A stretch of DNA of 23,859 bases. Source: Bacteroidetes bacterium 4572_114. GTDB taxonomy: Bacteria > Bacteroidota > Bacteroidia > Bacteroidales > 4484-276. The position numbers were made by a program, and so were the translations under genes. Shown here in pieces: positions 1 through 7,452 of the stretch. The notes beneath the pieces are model-generated. The model saw only the letters and a program-made list of their open reading frames with translations. It did no database searches and was not told the origin of the DNA. The stretch lies in the NCBI GenBank assembly GCA_002254335.1, contig NIVA01000125.1, forward strand, positions 1 through 23,859, read 5' to 3'. Position 1 is the first letter of the stretch. Every line of letters begins with the position of its first letter.

Positions 1-1459
1 AAATATTTAAAGATGCATTTTGTGCAATATGTGATATTTCTTTGGTAAATACAATTTTTCCCTGCATATCAAAAATCCTGACTTCGGTTACTCCGGTTTG
101 ATGGGGGAATTTTAAATATACTTGTTCGCCTGCCGGGTTGGGGTAAACATAAATTTGATTTTGCCGGGGCTGTATGTTTTGGGTACCCACACCGGTAGTG
201 TCGATGGTGATGTGCAACGGCTTTCTCCACATGTTATATGGCACCAGGGTATTTACTGCTTCGCATTCGTACATTCCGGCATCATCAATGGTGATGTTTT
301 CCAGATGTAAGGTGTCGGTGTCTAAGCTTATGTATTCCATATGCTGACTGTTTTTTAACCAGTAATATAAAACATGTTCTCCGCCCGTACCTGCATATAT
401 GCTGATGCTACTACCGGGGATCAGTACTGTATCTATTTCTTCCATCATTGTACTCTGGGGTTCAAAATCGAACGTACAATAATTACCATTAAGATACATT
501 AGGTAATGGGGTTCCAAATCCTCGAAGCGAAGATCGTTGAAATCGAGCGTGAAGAAGTCAATCATATAATTGAATTGCGCATCGGGCAAAGAGGTAAAAT
601 GATTGTTTGAAATATCTAAAGAGGATATATAAAAGGATAATTCACCCCATTCGTCGGGGACAGGCCCACTAAACAAATTATTTGAAACATTGATACTGAT
701 AATGTCCCATTGCAATGGATAAAACAAATTACTGAGGTATACGGGAAGTTGACCTGAAAGTTGGTTGTGTTGCAAACACAATAATTCAAGATTTTCAAGA
801 TACGTAATTTCCTCAGGTATGGTACCTGTAAGAAGGTTGTTATTCAACTTAAGCCATTCGAGGTTTTCCAGATTGCCAAGTTCAGGTGGTATAATGCCCG
901 TGAGTTGGTTATCGTGCAAGTCCAGAAATATCAGGCTGTCGAGATTGCCTATTTCGGGGGGGATGAGGCCGGTAAGGTTGTTTTCTCGTAGTGAAAGATT
1001 TCTAATTAAAGTACAATTCCCAATACTATTTGGAATCGTTCCTATTAAAGAACAATTCCCAGTACCAATTAATCTTAATTGCTGAAGATTTCCAATTTCT
1101 GCAGGTATCTCACCGGTTAACCCAGGATTATTACCGGGTACAAGCTTTTGGAGTGCAGTTAAATCACCTATTTCTGAAGGTAGATGGCCAGTTAAATTGT
1201 TAAATGAAAAATTCCCGGCACTTCCCAATTCAACCACCCTATCCCCTTCCACTGTCACCCCGTACCATGTACCCACCGGCCCGGTGAGCCAGTTGGCGTT
1301 GTTGTCCCAGTTGGGGCCGCCGGTGCTGTTGTAAAAGGCTACCAGGGCGAGGGAGTCCAGGGCGAGGGAGTCTTGTTGTAATACCTGGGCGGGGGTGGTG
1401 CTGCAATTAAGTAAAACAATTGCAAGGAGTGTTGTTAGGAATAGTATTTGCTTTTTCAT
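1..1459 (-). CDS. Secreted leucine-rich-repeat / Ig-like protein with T9SS sorting domain (partial, runs off left edge)
   Basis: An open frame starts at the ATG complementary to 1457-1459 and reaches the window edge without a stop (486 codons seen). It begins with a signal peptide (MKKQILFLTTLLAIVLL). It continues with the LRR N-cap signature 'LVAFYNSTGGPNWDNN' and about seven plant-type leucine-rich repeats of the form NxLTGxIPxEIGNLxxL (residues about 80-280). An Ig-like stretch follows, ending in 'DDAGMYECEAVN', a typical Ig F-strand. The last part has 'IYVYPNPAGEQVYL' and 'VRIFDMQGK', the hallmarks of a T9SS type A C-terminal sorting domain. The family is exported through the outer membrane by T9SS and often surface anchored. 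Binding to other proteins or glycans is inference. The stop codon lies outside the window, and the sorting domain is nearly complete. Confidence 0.9.
   Translation of the reverse strand, partial: MKKQILFLTTLLAIVLLNCSTTPAQVLQQDSLALDSLALVAFYNSTGGPNWDNNANWLTGPVGTWYGVTVEGDRVVELGSAGNFSFNNLTGHLPSEIGDLTALQKLVPGNNPGLTGEIPAEIGNLQQLRLIGTGNCSLIGTIPNSIGNCTLIRNLSLRENNLTGLIPPEIGNLDSLIFLDLHDNQLTGIIPPELGNLENLEWLKLNNNLLTGTIPEEITYLENLELLCLQHNQLSGQLPVYLSNLFYPLQWDIISINVSNNLFSGPVPDEWGELSFYISSLDISNNHFTSLPDAQFNYMIDFFTLDFNDLRFEDLEPHYLMYLNGNYCTFDFEPQSTMMEEIDTVLIPGSSISIYAGTGGEHVLYYWLKNSQHMEYISLDTDTLHLENITIDDAGMYECEAVNTLVPYNMWRKPLHITIDTTGVGTQNIQPRQNQIYVYPNPAGEQVYLKFPHQTGVTEVRIFDMQGKIVFTKEISHIAQNASLNI
1343..1372 (-). 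repeat. 15-bp tandem duplication inside the LRR gene
   Basis: Two exact 15-bp copies lie head to tail (1343-1357 and 1358-1372). They encode the pentapeptide DSLAL twice, just after the signal peptide. The unit is a multiple of three, so the frame is kept. This is probably slippage in a linker of no structural importance. Confidence 0.85.
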
Positions 1460-2049
1460 GTTGTTTAAATTTTTGTAAAAAATTGAATTATAGTCGGTAA
1501 GCTCTTCTCTACATCTTATACATCCACTCCGGGAAGTTAAGAAAAGAGATGTAGCGCCTTGTGTAAATAAGAAGGATATGCGTGCGCACAAGCTACGGGT
1601 TGCTGAAATTGGGAAATGATATGTTGGGGCCATAATCATTTTTTATTATTGGTTAACCGAGCGACAAGCTTAATATAATTAATTTGCAATTCCAAAAGGT
1701 TTAATTTGTTAAGAGATGTTAATTCCCTGTTTTCCAAGTTAACGGCAGGGGCGAGCAAGGGAACGGCAGGTTTGACTGAACGAACGTTTTTTAAAGATTG
1801 TATATTTAGAATGGATATGGATTGCAGGGGTAGGGTGCAACCTTAAACCGTTAATGCATGCAATGGTTTAAATCCCTGACCAAAGGAAATTTATCTCGCT
1901 GAAAGCGGAGGGATTGCATCCCTTCCATGTGGTGATTATGTAAAAATGTTGACTGTCCAATATAGATCTTACATCAAAAATCAACAAACATGTCCGTACG
2001 ACCGTAGGTCGCCCGTATGGATGGATCGTTAATCATCAATCCAAACATC
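1460..2049. other. Intergenic region with several hairpins, no gene seen
   Basis: No reading frame with coding character is visible. Inverted repeats are present: CTACATCT/AGATGTAG (about 1511-1555), TTAAACC/GGTTTAA (1843-1849 and 1865-1871), AGGGAT-tgc-ATCCCT (1909-1923), and CGACC-gta-GGTCG (near 1999-2011). The last lies within a 'gtccgta...gtatgga' string whose core (gtccgtatgga) recurs near 5080 and 13447. The region separates the LRR gene from the NfeD gene and presumably holds the terminator of the upstream NfeD transcript and the promoter of the LRR gene. I could not place either with confidence. Confidence 0.5.
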
Positions 2050-3444
2050 TTATGAAATCTTCCTAACAAAAAGTTGTAAATTGTGATATTGTATAACCCT
2101 TATGTTTTCCCCTTTGTCGATGAAGCCCGATTCGGCAGTGGCATCGTAAATATCTTCACCGATTTGGATTTTGCCTGAGGGCCTCAACACGGTTTTGGCA
2201 ATGCCTTGTTTGCCCACCATAATTTGATAACCGGCAACTGCAGAAGTAAACCCTTCGGTTTTTTCCTGCGTAGCGGCTAATGCCAGTTCACCAAAAACAG
2301 TTGTTGTAAACAGTTTTCGGCTAAGGTAGAAAGAGAGTATGAGGGAAAAGAAGGTAGCAATTATAACGATAAAAAAGGCAGAAACCAGTTCACCTAATGG
2401 GAAAGAGGAAAATTCAAAACCTATATTGCCAACCATGCTCAGGGCCAAGCCTGTTACAATAAGGATGATGCCCGAGATACCCGCAACACCAAAGCCCGGT
2501 ATGGCAAATATCTCGACGGCAACCAATATAACACCTACAATGAAAATAATGATCTCCCAATTGGCCGCGAGGCCTTCGATATAAAGTGGCGCAAAATATA
2601 GCAAAGCCGCCAGTATGGATGCCCCGATGGGGAAACCGATGCCCGGTGTCTGTAGTTCGAAATAAATACCGCCCATGATGACCATTATAAGGATACCAGA
2701 AACAACGGGGCTGATGAGGAAGCCAATAATGCGGTCGGTTGACGATAGTTCGTGCCTTACCATTTTGTGGTTTTTTATACCGGCTTTTTCGAGCAAATCA
2801 TTCAGGCTTTCGGCAGTGCCCTCACAAAATTTATTTTCAATGGCCTCTGAAGTGGTAAAGGTGATAACCTGCCCCGAGTCGCTAACACCGGGGATATAAA
2901 TCCTTGGGTCCACCATGCCTTCTGCAATTTTTGGGTCGCGCCCTTTGGCTTCGGCCGTCGATCGCATCATCGAGCGCATGTACGATTGATATTTGTCGGG
3001 CAGTGCTTCGCCGGTCTGGTTGACCACTGTTGCAGCACCAATACTGGCGCCCGGGCGCATATAGATGCTGTCGCAGGCAATAGAGATCAAGGCCCCTGCC
3101 GAGGCTGCATTATTATCGATAAAAACCCATACCGGAATCTTGGATTGGAGAATGATCGTCCGGATTGAATCTGCCGATTCCAGCATCCCGCCATAGGTGT
3201 TCATGTGTATCAAAATGAGATCTGCCGCAGTATCACTGGCAAGTTTAAAGGCATTTTGTGTAGTGTGCAATACCGGGGGCGCAATCTCCTCTTTGATGTC
3301 GAAAGTAAAGACCCTGTATGTTTTAGGATTGTTTTTTTCATCCGCCAAAAGCGGTGCAACAAATCCAACTATTAAACATAAAATGATGGCTGTTATTTTG
3401 GTAATTTTTTTCATCCCTTTGTTGTGCGTGTTTGGTATTTTCAT
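2050..3444 (-). CDS. NfeD family membrane-bound serine protease (ClpP class)
   Basis: 464 residues. A hydrophobic signal segment (about 15-33) precedes a ClpP-like 1510-N domain (about 42-225). That domain has the oxyanion/substrate strand 'MNTYGGML' and the nucleophile motif 'NNAASAGALI' (Ser115). A lysine about 36 residues later (K151) is the probable general base of the Ser-Lys dyad described for archaeal 1510-N. Four or five membrane helices follow (about 240-375), then the C-terminal OB-fold NfeD domain (about 395-464). The family cleaves membrane proteins such as stomatin partners and is linked to membrane quality control. No stomatin/SPFH gene is adjacent. Met11 (start at 3414) is a plausible alternative start because it gives a conventional signal peptide, MKKITKITAI; the first ten residues look unlike one. 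Confidence 0.9.
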   Translation of the reverse strand: MKIPNTHNKGMKKITKITAIILCLIVGFVAPLLADEKNNPKTYRVFTFDIKEEIAPPVLHTTQNAFKLASDTAADLILIHMNTYGGMLESADSIRTIILQSKIPVWVFIDNNAASAGALISIACDSIYMRPGASIGAATVVNQTGEALPDKYQSYMRSMMRSTAEAKGRDPKIAEGMVDPRIYIPGVSDSGQVITFTTSEAIENKFCEGTAESLNDLLEKAGIKNHKMVRHELSSTDRIIGFLISPVVSGILIMVIMGGIYFELQTPGIGFPIGASILAALLYFAPLYIEGLAANWEIIIFIVGVILVAVEIFAIPGFGVAGISGIILIVTGLALSMVGNIGFEFSSFPLGELVSAFFIVIIATFFSLILSFYLSRKLFTTTVFGELALAATQEKTEGFTSAVAGYQIMVGKQGIAKTVLRPSGKIQIGEDIYDATAESGFIDKGENIRVIQYHNLQLFVRKIS

Positions 3445-3450
3445 CAGTAA

Positions 3451-3492
3451 ATCAGATGTTGGTAATCAGATGTTGGTAATCAGATGTTGGTA
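3451..3492. repeat. Three tandem copies of a 14-bp unit
   Basis: The unit atcagatgttggta is present three times in exact tandem (3451-3464, 3465-3478, 3479-3492), followed by degenerate remnants to about 3520. It begins just upstream of the NfeD start, where a 5' UTR or promoter is expected. The role is unknown; copy-number slippage is plausible. Confidence 0.85.
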
Positions 3493-3533
3493 ATCAGCAG
3501 TCGGCAATTGGTAATCTGTTATCGGTCTTCCAA

Positions 3534-3618
3534 CTTTCCCCTTTCCATTTTTCCCTTTTTCCTTTTCCCCTTTTCCCCTTTTCCCTTTTCCTTTTTTCCT
3601 TTTCCTTTTCCCTTTTGA
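3534..3618. repeat. Polypyrimidine (TTTTCC-type) low-complexity tract
   Basis: About 85 bp of almost pure C/T on the plus strand is built from irregular TTTTCC / TTTCCC units (G/A on the minus strand). It lies in the spacer between the DUF2061 gene stop and the NfeD start. An open minus-strand frame through it would encode a Lys/Gly-rich string and is not believable as a gene. Such mirror-symmetric purine tracts can form triplex DNA and are prone to slippage; that is general knowledge and was not tested here. Confidence 0.8.
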
Positions 3619-3646
3619 TTTCTGTCATCCGTCACCCGACCTCCCC

Positions 3647-4021
3647 CTACTTGTCGTCTTGTTGTTTGTGCATTTTGCGGTACAGGCGTTTCCAGGCGCG
3701 GCGGTTCCAGTAATGGCGCTTCCAGTATTTCCCCCATTTGATGTTGGTCCACATGCGTTCGTGCAGATAATAAAACAGGATTTTGGCCACGAAATCAACG
3801 ATGGTAATAAATGTTGCTGTCTGGATTACCTCGTCGAAGTTCTTTTCGGAGTAGCGCCTAAAGATGATGAAGGTGATTAAGAATGTGGTTGCTGATGCAA
3901 TTATCCTCCAACTGAAGGCTTTCAGGATACTTCTGACCGGACTGTCTTTGGTCTTTTCGATCTCCTTAATGATGATCCCCTCACTCTTATCGTTCTCATC
4001 TATGTTGTATTTCTTGTCCAT
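3647..4021 (-). CDS. DUF2061 family small membrane protein
   Basis: 124 residues. The N-terminal ~28 residues are charged and cytoplasmic-looking. Then comes the DUF2061 pattern: 'SILKAFSWRIIASATTFLITFIIF' is one hydrophobic hairpin half and 'IVDFVAKILFYYLHERMW' the second segment, with the family-typical K...YY.HERxW ending. The C-terminus is strongly basic and aromatic (WGKYWKRHYWNRRAWKRLYRK). In this family the domain often occurs alone or fused to adenylylsulfate kinase; no biochemical role is established. It lies 52 bp downstream of the inositol-monophosphatase gene in the same direction, so the two may be cotranscribed. The length is normal for a stand-alone DUF2061 protein. Confidence 0.85.
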   Translation of the reverse strand: MDKKYNIDENDKSEGIIIKEIEKTKDSPVRSILKAFSWRIIASATTFLITFIIFRRYSEKNFDEVIQTATFITIVDFVAKILFYYLHERMWTNIKWGKYWKRHYWNRRAWKRLYRKMHKQQDDK

Positions 4022-4073
4022 TTAAGCCTTTTAGTTGATAGAATATCAGTACAATATTAAATAAAAAAAATAG

Positions 4074-4877
4074 TCAGGCAAAATATTTTTTTATTAATTG
4101 CATGAACTCATTGTAAACCTTATCATTGGTTGCCACAATTTCTTTTCCGAAGATATAGTTTTCCCCTCCTGAAAAATCGCTTGCCTTTCCGCCTGCCTGT
4201 TTAACGATGAACGAACCTGCTGCCACATCCCAGGGGCTAAGCCCGTATTCGTAAAATCCCTCGAACCTGCCACATGCTACATAAACTAAGTCTATGGCGG
4301 CCGAACCGATACGGCGTAGGCCATGGCTGTTTTTCATCAGGAAACGGAATACATCAAGGTATTGCTCAATCTTCCTGTAGTCGTGGTAGGGGAACCCTGT
4401 AGCAAAGAGGCTGTCGTTGATTGTTGTCGATTTGCTGACCTCAATGACTTTTTTGTTTAAAAATGCTTTGCTGCCCTTCCAGGCGTAAAAACACTCATCG
4501 AGGTTGGGTTCATACACAACGCCGGAAATCACTTTTTCTTTTTCAGTTAAGGCAATACTTATCGAATAAACCGGCAATCCATGGATGTAATTCGTTGTGC
4601 CATCCAAAGGGTCGATCACCCAATTGTACCGGTCGCTGGTTTTTGCCCCGGGGCTTTCCTCGGCAATAAAACCTGCTTCCGGTAAAATTTTCTTCAGTTC
4701 CGCCATCAACCGCTTTTCGGAAGCTTTGTCAATGTAAGTAACGAAATTATGCAAACCTTTACTTTCAATTTCGGTGGAATTTAATTTGTTTATCTCCTCT
4801 TTGAGGTATGTCCCCACCGTGCGGGCAAGCTCACAAACCTGCGTGGTCAGTTGTTGAAGGTCAATATTTTTGGTCAT
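4074..4877 (-). CDS. Inositol monophosphatase family protein
   Basis: 267 residues, the normal length for the family. The Mg-binding motifs are in the right order: 'FIAEESPG' (E73/E74), 'WVIDPLDGTTNYIHG' (D89, D92, and the T in GTTN), and the C-terminal 'SPWDVAAGSFIVKQAGG' (D217). These define the lithium-sensitive phosphatase fold shared by inositol monophosphatase/SuhB, FBPase and CysQ. The reaction is hydrolysis of a sugar or inositol monophosphate. The GTTNYIHG and WDVAAG forms favour the SuhB/IMPase branch over CysQ, but the true substrate cannot be read from sequence. It is followed by DUF2061 in the same direction. Its upstream side carries a MITE-like element, so its promoter lies between the gene start and that insertion, within about 50 bp, or inside the element. 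Confidence 0.92.
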   Translation of the reverse strand: MTKNIDLQQLTTQVCELARTVGTYLKEEINKLNSTEIESKGLHNFVTYIDKASEKRLMAELKKILPEAGFIAEESPGAKTSDRYNWVIDPLDGTTNYIHGLPVYSISIALTEKEKVISGVVYEPNLDECFYAWKGSKAFLNKKVIEVSKSTTINDSLFATGFPYHDYRKIEQYLDVFRFLMKNSHGLRRIGSAAIDLVYVACGRFEGFYEYGLSPWDVAAGSFIVKQAGGKASDFSGGENYIFGKEIVATNDKVYNEFMQLIKKYFA

Positions 4878-5291
4878 ATTGTTTTTGGTTCATTGTTAAA
4901 CAGTGGTTTTTTTTAAGCAAATAATAAATGGGTCCGGTGTAAAAAGCTGTCAGACAGTTATTTTCTATATTACACACAGAACCTAAAGTATTATGTGTCT
5001 GACTTTTAATCTAAACTGTCTGACAGCTATTCACCCAAATATTTACTTCTTAGACTAAACTCATAAATAACAAAACTTGTCCGTATGGATAAAACTCAAT
5101 ATTCAAAATTCAAACATAAAAAGGACAACACTGATAACACATTGATTTAAAGAGGTATTATAAGATATGAGTTTATTATTTTTGAACACTTTTTTTTTTG
5201 AATACTTTGTATTTTTAAAATTTATTATTTGCTATTTGCCGTTTCTATCCGGATCCAATAAAATTTCAGCATTACCTTTTATTTTACAATA
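4878..5291. other. 414-bp intergenic region holding a MITE-like element
   Basis: No gene was found. The first third is occupied by the 131-bp inverted-repeat element described separately. The rest is very A/T rich with T-runs (near 5189-5200) and a 'gtccgtatgga' string (about 5079-5089) that also occurs at 13447. The lgt-like gene ends at its right edge (its stop is the complement of 5292-5294) with no obvious GC-rich terminator hairpin. Confidence 0.6.
4931..5061. mobile_element. MITE-like inverted-repeat element, copy 1
   Basis: The core is a perfect 15-bp inverted repeat, agctgtcagacagtt (4945-4959) against aactgtctgacagct (5014-5028), with a 54-bp spacer. An identical arrangement with the same 54-bp spacer occurs at 13562-13645. 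Outside the arms the two copies also agree: 'taaaaagc' on the left, and attc.cccaaatattt followed by agactaaact on the right. The flanks at the same offset share ATAAAT (4924-4929 and 5063-5068), a decayed candidate target duplication. There is no coding capacity, so mobilisation in trans is inferred. Each arm is also a small palindrome (CTGTC-A-GACAG), so the RNA could fold as a long hairpin. Confidence 0.75.
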
Positions 5292-6458
5292 TCAATCCAT
5301 TATGGGGTTTTGCTTGCTGTACCGTTTACTGAAATAAAAAATACCAGCAATTCCCGTCAGCATAAGTAAAATTGCGATAACCTGTGCCTGGGTTGTTTCG
5401 AAACCCAATAGATTGTATTTGATGTTTACCCTGATGTTTTCGATGATAAATCTTTCGATACCATTTAAAATGAGGTAAATGGAGGCCAGCATTCCGGGAA
5501 TGGCAATTTTTTTTCTGATAAACCATAATATCAGGAAAAACAAGGTGCAGATTGTGGTTTCGTAAAATGGTGTTGGGAAAACGGGCTGGTGCAGCGCATG
5601 GCAAAATTTCCCGTCGCACCCGGGCAACAGGAGGCCCTCGTTCAATACATTGTGGGGATAGTTGAACGCCCACATCCAGTTGGGCAAAAACGAAAGCCAC
5701 TCCGGTTTCGGCTCAAGGTTGGGCACGCCCCAGCAGCCGTCGCCCGAAAGCTGGCAGCCAATCCGGCCAACGGCATAGGCAATCATAAGGGCAGGTGCCG
5801 CAACATCTGCCATGACCGGCCATTTTATCTTATTTCGATTTCCGTAAACCCCAACAGCAAATGCAGCTGTTATCAGGCCACCATAAAATGTTAATCCGCT
5901 AAACGAAAATAGTGTCCCCAGAGGATCCCTGAAAAAATCCCCTAAGTGTTCGGCCATATCAAAAAGCTTAGCGCCAAGTATGCCCGTAAAGGCGGCGATT
6001 AACACAATTGACGGTGTAAGCTGTTCGGCCGGCACTTTTATCTTAACCTCAACAGGTTTGTCGAGTTTTACCTTGCGGATATTCCAATAGGACCAGCCTA
6101 CCGATAAAACCATTAAAACCAATCCGCCAATAATGCTTCCTTGTGTTGATAATAAATAATCTTGTGGGTTTTCGGTAAAACTGTGATAATTTAGGATGAT
6201 CCCCATAATTTTAAACCCAATAACAAAATAAAGTAATCCTGTCAGGGCCAGTTCGCCCGCGCTTGGGGCTTTACCTTTTATTACCGTTTTTTCAAGTGTA
6301 GGGATGATACCTGCTTTGGCTTTTCGTTTAAGCTCGAAGTAAACAAACATGCCGGCGGTTACGAATGCCGAGGCAACAAAAAAGCCATAAGTTTGTATTG
6401 GCAGGATGATGTTGGTGCCGAACAATCCGTTTATTAAGTCGCTGAACCTTGGGTACAT
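5292..6458 (-). CDS. Prolipoprotein diacylglyceryl transferase (Lgt) family protein, variant core
   Basis: 388 residues with about seven to nine membrane helices, longer than typical Lgt (about 270-300) because of an extra helix-rich N-terminal half. Lgt-like blocks occur in order: 'FYGGLITAAFAVG' (191-203), 'GRIGCQLSGDGCWG' (231-244), 'FPTPFYET' (294-301) and 'GIERFIIENIR' (333-343). Lgt transfers diacylglycerol from phosphatidylglycerol to the lipobox cysteine of prolipoproteins in the inner membrane. In classic Lgt the second block reads GRIGNFINGE; here Cys replaces the Asn and a GDG replaces the NGE. The arginine and the tyrosine block are kept. Either an active Bacteroidota variant or a paralogue with another lipid-transfer role is possible. 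Transcription is divergent from the antitoxin cluster. Confidence 0.8.
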   Translation of the reverse strand: MYPRFSDLINGLFGTNIILPIQTYGFFVASAFVTAGMFVYFELKRKAKAGIIPTLEKTVIKGKAPSAGELALTGLLYFVIGFKIMGIILNYHSFTENPQDYLLSTQGSIIGGLVLMVLSVGWSYWNIRKVKLDKPVEVKIKVPAEQLTPSIVLIAAFTGILGAKLFDMAEHLGDFFRDPLGTLFSFSGLTFYGGLITAAFAVGVYGNRNKIKWPVMADVAAPALMIAYAVGRIGCQLSGDGCWGVPNLEPKPEWLSFLPNWMWAFNYPHNVLNEGLLLPGCDGKFCHALHQPVFPTPFYETTICTLFFLILWFIRKKIAIPGMLASIYLILNGIERFIIENIRVNIKYNLLGFETTQAQVIAILLMLTGIAGIFYFSKRYSKQNPIMD

Positions 6459-6483
6459 TTTTTAAGTTTGAAGTTTGAGTTTG

Positions 6484-6512
6484 CAAAGGTATTTTTTTTA
6501 AATGCTCCGCAA
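6484..6512 (-). promoter_or_regulatory. Predicted promoter of the lgt-like gene
   Basis: On the minus strand TTG (6512-6510) is followed after 18 nt by TACCTTTG (6491-6484). This fits the Bacteroidetes primary sigma consensus (TTG, 17-20 nt, TAnnTTTG). The start codon lies 25 nt downstream of the -7 box, leaving a short leader. Confidence 0.65.
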
Positions 6513-6527
6513 AAAAACTTATTTTTG
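6505..6527 (+). promoter_or_regulatory. Predicted promoter of the antitoxin cluster (shared motif, copy 1)
   Basis: ctccgc, an A-run, then TATTTTTG (-7 box at 6520-6527), 71 nt before the first antitoxin ATG. A closely similar block (about 20 of 23 positions, plus a preceding TTTTTTTAAA) lies at 11273-11295 before the Bro-N gene. A shorter relative is at 7122-7143. It overlaps the oppositely oriented lgt promoter, so the two may interfere. Confidence 0.5.
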
Positions 6528-6597
6528 TAAATGGCTTCAAGTTCATCTATTAGAAAACACCAGTACGATATCAGAACAACAAAAATAAACACTGAAA

Positions 6598-6828
6598 ATG
6601 CAAACACAGGAAATATCTAAAAATATTGAACAATCACTAGGGCAACTGAACCCATATCAGCAAATGAAACTTTTAGAATTTATTGAATTAATGACATCAT
6701 ATAGAAAGAAGGGCAAAGGAGACTTATTAAAGTTTGCCGGGGCTATCGAACAATCGGAGCTTCAACTAATGAAGGATGCAATAGCAGAGGGCTGCGAAAA
6801 AATTGACACCCTGAAAACAAAGAACTGA
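6598..6828 (+). CDS. Small antitoxin-like protein, toxin partner absent
   Basis: 76 residues. The N-terminus 'SLGQLNPYQQMKLLEFIELM' is an amphipathic helix pair of the kind found in many small antitoxins. The C-terminal part 'LLKFAGAIEQSELQLMKDAIAEGCEKID' matches what I know of antitoxins paired with PIN-domain (VapC) toxins, which usually end close to an overlapping toxin start. Here the tail 'TLKTKN' ends the frame, and no PIN gene follows: the next gene starts 25 bp later and is a DUF433 antitoxin. The expected role is binding and neutralising a PIN ribonuclease and repressing its own promoter. As it stands it is an orphan. The assignment rests on family resemblance recalled from memory. 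Confidence 0.6.
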   Translation: MQTQEISKNIEQSLGQLNPYQQMKLLEFIELMTSYRKKGKGDLLKFAGAIEQSELQLMKDAIAEGCEKIDTLKTKN

Positions 6829-6853
6829 TTTTTTTAGCGATAATTATAAATAC

Positions 6854-7114
6854 ATGATAATGATAACAGACCAGCTTATAAACAGGATAGAAATCAACCC
6901 TGGGGTTTTAGCAGGAAAACCGGTGATCAAGGGTACCCGGCTTTCGGTGCAATACATTTTGGGGTTGTTGGCTTCGGGGGCAGATATTGATGAAGTTTTG
7001 ACGGAGTATTCAACATTAGGCCCTGAAGATATCCAGGCTTGTTTGCTGTTTGCTTCCAATAAAAACAATTCGCATAATTATATCCAGAAATTAATCAGGG
7101 GAATGCTGTTTTAA
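6854..7114 (+). CDS. DUF433 (VapB45-like) antitoxin, orphan
   Basis: 86 residues. The clear DUF433 pattern is 'INRIEINPGVLAGKPVIKGTRLSVQYILGLLASG', then 'EVLTEYSTLGPEDIQACLLFAS'. The family is a winged-helix-like antitoxin, normally followed immediately by a DUF5615 PIN-like toxin. Here the normal domain ends at about residue 68. It is followed by an unrelated-looking tail 'NKNNSHNYIQKLIRGMLF', and the following 100 bp contain no toxin. The start could be Met1 or Met3; both lie in the same context. It is in tandem with the previous antitoxin-like gene and probably transcribed from the same promoter. Confidence 0.85.
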   Translation: MIMITDQLINRIEINPGVLAGKPVIKGTRLSVQYILGLLASGADIDEVLTEYSTLGPEDIQACLLFASNKNNSHNYIQKLIRGMLF

Positions 7115-7121
7115 TTACAGA

Positions 7122-7154
7122 TTGTCGAAAAAACTTATTTTTGAGCTATATTTG
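7122..7154 (+). promoter_or_regulatory. Predicted promoter before the third antitoxin
   Basis: The block 'gtcgaaaaaacttatttttg' (7124-7143) resembles the promoter blocks at 6505 and 11273, with a TATTTTTG -7 box at 7136-7143. A second -7 candidate, TATATTTG, is at 7147-7154. It lies about 62-73 nt before the ATG at 7217. The -33 match is weak. Confidence 0.4.
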
Positions 7155-7216
7155 TTTCCTGAATAATCCACAATGTTGGCACATCATTGGAAGTTAACAA
7201 AAATAAAATAAATACT

Positions 7217-7452
7217 ATGACCACAGAAACACATATTCGAAATCAAATTACCAAACAAGTACAAAGGATACCACCGTACAAGCTAAATGAACTAATAAAA
7301 TATTTGGACAAACTGGAACAGGAAGCTAACAAAAGAAAAAGGTATTATCGTATGCCGGGGTATGGGAAAAAATGGATGAAGATATTTTTAAAGAATTTAC
7401 AGATGATTTTATTGCGAGAAGAGAGAAAACCCATAGGAGGCACCATGAATAG
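7217..7452 (+). pseudogene. VapB-type antitoxin split by a one-base frameshift
   Basis: From ATG 7217 the frame reads MTTETHIRNQITKQVQRIPP..., then 'KLNELIKYLDKLEQEANKRK', a typical antitoxin N-terminal helix region. At the A-run 7336-7340 the sense continues one frame back as 'VLSYAGVWEKMDEDIFKEF', then 'TDDFIARREKTHRRHHE', stopping at 7450-7452. The SYAGxW...MDEDxFxEFxxxxxxRR tail is the hallmark of this antitoxin family. One base added to the A-run restores a single frame of 78 residues. The unshifted frame instead runs on into the next module as an accidental fusion. Its stop overlaps the ATG of a PIN toxin start, the usual VapBC arrangement. It could be a true mutation or a homopolymer sequencing error. 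Confidence 0.6.

Noticed and set aside
765..1085. 106-codon plus-strand open frame
   Set aside because: It is antisense to the leucine-rich repeats; the repetitive 'SRLPxSGGxxPV' pattern is only the complement of the LRR consensus.
1990..2015. Terminator made from the cgacc-gta-ggtcg hairpin
   Set aside because: Five-base-pair stem without a following T-run on either strand.
3451..3492. CRISPR array
   Set aside because: Three 14-bp units in direct tandem without spacers; no cas genes.
3519..3752. Minus-strand open frame encoding a Lys/Gly-rich tail
   Set aside because: It is the polypurine tract read through, overlapping the DUF2061 gene in another frame; the composition is low complexity.
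5326..5700. 124-codon minus-strand open frame within the lgt-like gene
   Set aside because: Out-of-frame shadow of a gene with strong Lgt blocks; its peptide has no domain character.
7160..7216. Upstream extension of the third antitoxin to 7187
   Set aside because: The first ten residues (MEVNKNKINT) look like read-through of the leader; MTTETH at 7217 is the family-like start.
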